Assembly: GCF_003130705.1 (NCBI RefSeq)
Contig: NZ_CP021354.1
Coordinates: 5,890,001-5,954,000, forward strand
Length of the DNA: 64,000 bases
Source of the DNA: Rhodococcus oxybenzonivorans
Lineage (GTDB): Bacteria > Actinomycetota > Actinomycetes > Mycobacteriales > Mycobacteriaceae
Direction of reading: 5' to 3'
Shown here: positions 62,528 to 64,000 of the stretch, in pieces
Layout of the letters: each line of letters opens with the position of its first letter
How positions within the stretch are numbered: the first letter of the stretch is position 1
Translations under genes and position numbers: made by a program
The notes under the pieces: model-generated
Told to the model about the DNA's origin: nothing
Databases searched by the model: none
The model's input: only the letters and a program-made list of their open reading frames with translations

Positions 62528-63775
62528 CTAGATGCCGAGGAAGCGGGTGAGTTGCGGAGCCGCTTCACCGGCGTGCTTGGCTTGAATGCCCTCACCGATC
62601 GCCTGGAGCTTCCATTCGCCGCCGACGCGGTACACCTTGGCCATCACCATTCCGGTGAACGGCATGCCGCCCTGCAGGGTGAACCGGGCGAGCTCGGCCT
62701 GCGAGGTGCTGTCGACCAACCGGCAGAAAGCGTTCTTCACCTGTTCGAAGGTGTGCCCGCGGTAGGAGGTGACGATGAAGACGATGCTGGACACGTGCGG
62801 TGGGATGCGGGTGAGATCCACCATGATCACCTCGTCGTCGCCGGCGCCCTCCCCGGTGAGGTTGTCACCCTGGTGCCGGATCGAACCGTCCTTGGAGGCC
62901 AGCTGTCCGTAGTAGGCGACGTCGACGAGGTTGTTGTCGGCGAACAGCACTGCCGACGCGTCGAGATCGACGTCTGCGGAACGGCTGCCGAACATTCCAC
63001 GCTTCTCGACGGGGTCCCAGCCGAGGCCCATCTGGATGAACGTGAGCGCGACACCCCCCTCCTTGCGGAGAGTGACCTTCTGCCCCTTGGTGAGGCTGAC
63101 CGGCCGCGACTTGGTGAGACTGACCTCGGCCGGGGCGGCCGGGGCGGCAGGCGCAGCTGGCGCTGCCGGGGGCGGAGTCGGAGCTGCAGGCGCCGGAGGC
63201 GGTGTCGGTGCTGCAGGCGCCGGAGGCGGTGTCGGTGCGGCCGGGGGCGGTGTGGGTGCAGGTGCGGGCGCGTCGTCGACGGACACGCCGTGATCGGTGA
63301 CGAGTGCCGCGAATCCGCCGGCATACCCCTGGCCCACGGCCCGCACCTTCCAGGCACCCTGACGCCGATACAGTTCGAGAGCGATCACGATCGACTCGGA
63401 GTTCAGGCCCTCGATCTTGTACTCGTACAACGGGTTACCTGCACCATCGGCCACCCGAGCGGTCGGCGGTGCGAATCGGCCGAAGTTACTGTTCGTGTCG
63501 TCGAGGGTGATCACCGCACGCACCTGCTCGATGTCGGCGGGCACCGACCCGAGCGCCACCTTCAGCGAGGCCGCCTGACCGGCAGGTCCCGGAACCAGCT
63601 GGACACCCGGACCGCTCGGCTGGTTGAAGAAGACGAAGTCGGCGTCGGAGCGCACCTTCCCCGATTCGGTCACGAGAAGTGCGGACAGGTCTGCGGCGGC
63701 CGTCAGTTCGAGAGAGACGACGACCTCGTTGACGCTCAGTGGGCCGTTCTGACCCTTGGAAAGCGGAGTGGACAC
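62528..63775 (-). CDS. Double TerD-domain protein with Pro/Ala linker
   Basis: This 415-residue protein has two TerD domains, residues about 1-165 ('DADFVFFNQPSGPGV', 'ELYRRQGAWKVRAVGQGYAG' in part) and about 220-415 ('SRSADVDLDASAVLFADNN', 'GEGAGDDEVIMVDL', 'KVYRVGGEWKLQAIGEGI'). They are joined by a Pro/Ala linker (about 168-218) built from repeats. The acidic loops 'DVDLDASA' and 'GDDEVIMVDL' fit the Ca2+ site of TerD. It likely forms part of a tellurite/stress response complex. ATG 63775; the upstream gene on the same strand is cut by the window edge. Confidence 0.85.
   Translation of the reverse strand: MSTPLSKGQNGPLSVNEVVVSLELTAAADLSALLVTESGKVRSDADFVFFNQPSGPGVQLVPGPAGQAASLKVALGSVPADIEQVRAVITLDDTNSNFGRFAPPTARVADGAGNPLYEYKIEGLNSESIVIALELYRRQGAWKVRAVGQGYAGGFAALVTDHGVSVDDAPAPAPTPPPAAPTPPPAPAAPTPPPAPAAPTPPPAAPAAPAAPAAPAEVSLTKSRPVSLTKGQKVTLRKEGGVALTFIQMGLGWDPVEKRGMFGSRSADVDLDASAVLFADNNLVDVAYYGQLASKDGSIRHQGDNLTGEGAGDDEVIMVDLTRIPPHVSSIVFIVTSYRGHTFEQVKNAFCRLVDSTSQAELARFTLQGGMPFTGMVMAKVYRVGGEWKLQAIGEGIQAKHAGEAAPQLTRFLGI
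63184..63237. repeat. 27-bp tandem repeat in the TerD linker
   Basis: Two perfect copies of a 27-bp unit beginning CTGCAGGCGCCGGAGGCGG (63184-63210 and 63211-63237), with diverged copies around them, encode the Pro/Ala linker. Copy-number changes stay in frame. Confidence 0.85.
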
Positions 63776-63838
63776 TGCGTGATTCCTTCACTGTGGGGAG
63801 CGTCGGGTTCGTCCCGTTCGACCGGTTTGCCTACCAAC

Positions 63839-64000
63839 CTACAAAAGAGAGGTGACAGACGTCGCCGCCGCACCGTGGGCGACGCGCGCCGACATCCACC
63901 GGAGAATCTCCTCACCAGCGGCGATACCGCTGCTCTCGGTGATGGACAGCGTCGGATGCTGCCAGTTCGCCAATTCGAGTTCTCCGTGGCGTGGGCGGAT
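63839..64000 (-). CDS. C-terminal end of an unidentified gene, cut by the window edge
   Basis: An open reverse-strand frame of at least 53 codons runs from the right edge to TAG at 63839-63841. It contains 'ANWQHPTLSITESSGIAAGE' and ends 'ATSVTSLL'. It lies 63 bases upstream of the double TerD gene in the same direction, so it is probably part of the same stress cluster. The available part is too short for me to assign a family. Confidence 0.5.
   Translation of the reverse strand: MRPRHGELELANWQHPTLSITESSGIAAGEEILRWMSARVAHGAAATSVTSLL

Overview
The window is high-GC actinobacterial DNA, most likely from a Rhodococcus close to the R. jostii / R. opacus group. Genes are tightly packed with many 4-base start/stop overlaps and GTG starts. 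It carries orthologues I recognise from that group: the guaiacol demethylase GcoAB, a benzoate operon with a LuxR/LAL-type regulator as in corynebacteria, and a DypB peroxidase whose active-site residues fall at the numbering I remember for R. jostii RHA1 DypB, followed by an encapsulin. Species assignment was not checked against a database. I saw no rRNA, tRNA, CRISPR array or intact transposase.

Region 1 (1-17400) funnels lignin-type aromatics to catechol. PheA2/PheA1 (flavin reductase plus HpaB-type monooxygenase) should hydroxylate phenols. An AraC-type regulator separates them from gcoAB, which demethylates guaiacol. benABCD plus benK takes up and oxidises benzoate. The LuxR/LAL regulator BenR lies downstream of a reverse-strand korAB pair (2-oxoacid:ferredoxin oxidoreductase). 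BenC carries an extra C-terminal FCD ligand-binding domain. No catechol ring-cleavage genes are present.

Region 2 (17400-32500) is mainly housekeeping and signalling: methyltransferase, NhaA antiporter, a glutamate-synthase-like FMN protein, GpsA, an M50-like membrane protein, a CBS protein, an AAA ATPase, an ECF sigma factor, a BNR-repeat protein coupled to a MoaD/ThiS-like protein, a cyclase-family metal hydrolase, a PknK-like kinase/ATPase and a mycothiol-isomerase-fold protein.

Region 3 (32500-38960) holds a DypB-encapsulin nanocompartment operon and a reverse-strand, fully overlapping four-gene membrane operon of unknown function. The cupredoxin lipoprotein gene of that operon looks broken by a frameshifting deletion in its signal peptide.

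Region 4 (38960-50170) is an organosulfur scavenging island: SsuD-like and SfnG-like FMNH2-dependent monooxygenases and three DszC/SfnC-like flavoproteins, together with a TetR regulator, an FAD dehydrogenase and an MFS transporter interrupted by a single TGA. Two copies of a long imperfect palindrome flank the SfnG part.

Region 5 (50170-64000) contains a secreted DUF4185-type protein, a scar built from crotonase and TetR remnants, a ferritin-VIT1 iron protein, YdcF, a FUSC/MarR divergent pair, several small enzymes, an AarF kinase, and two TerD-family proteins. One of these is fused to an FtsK-like domain that lacks a P-loop. A truncated gene runs off the right edge.
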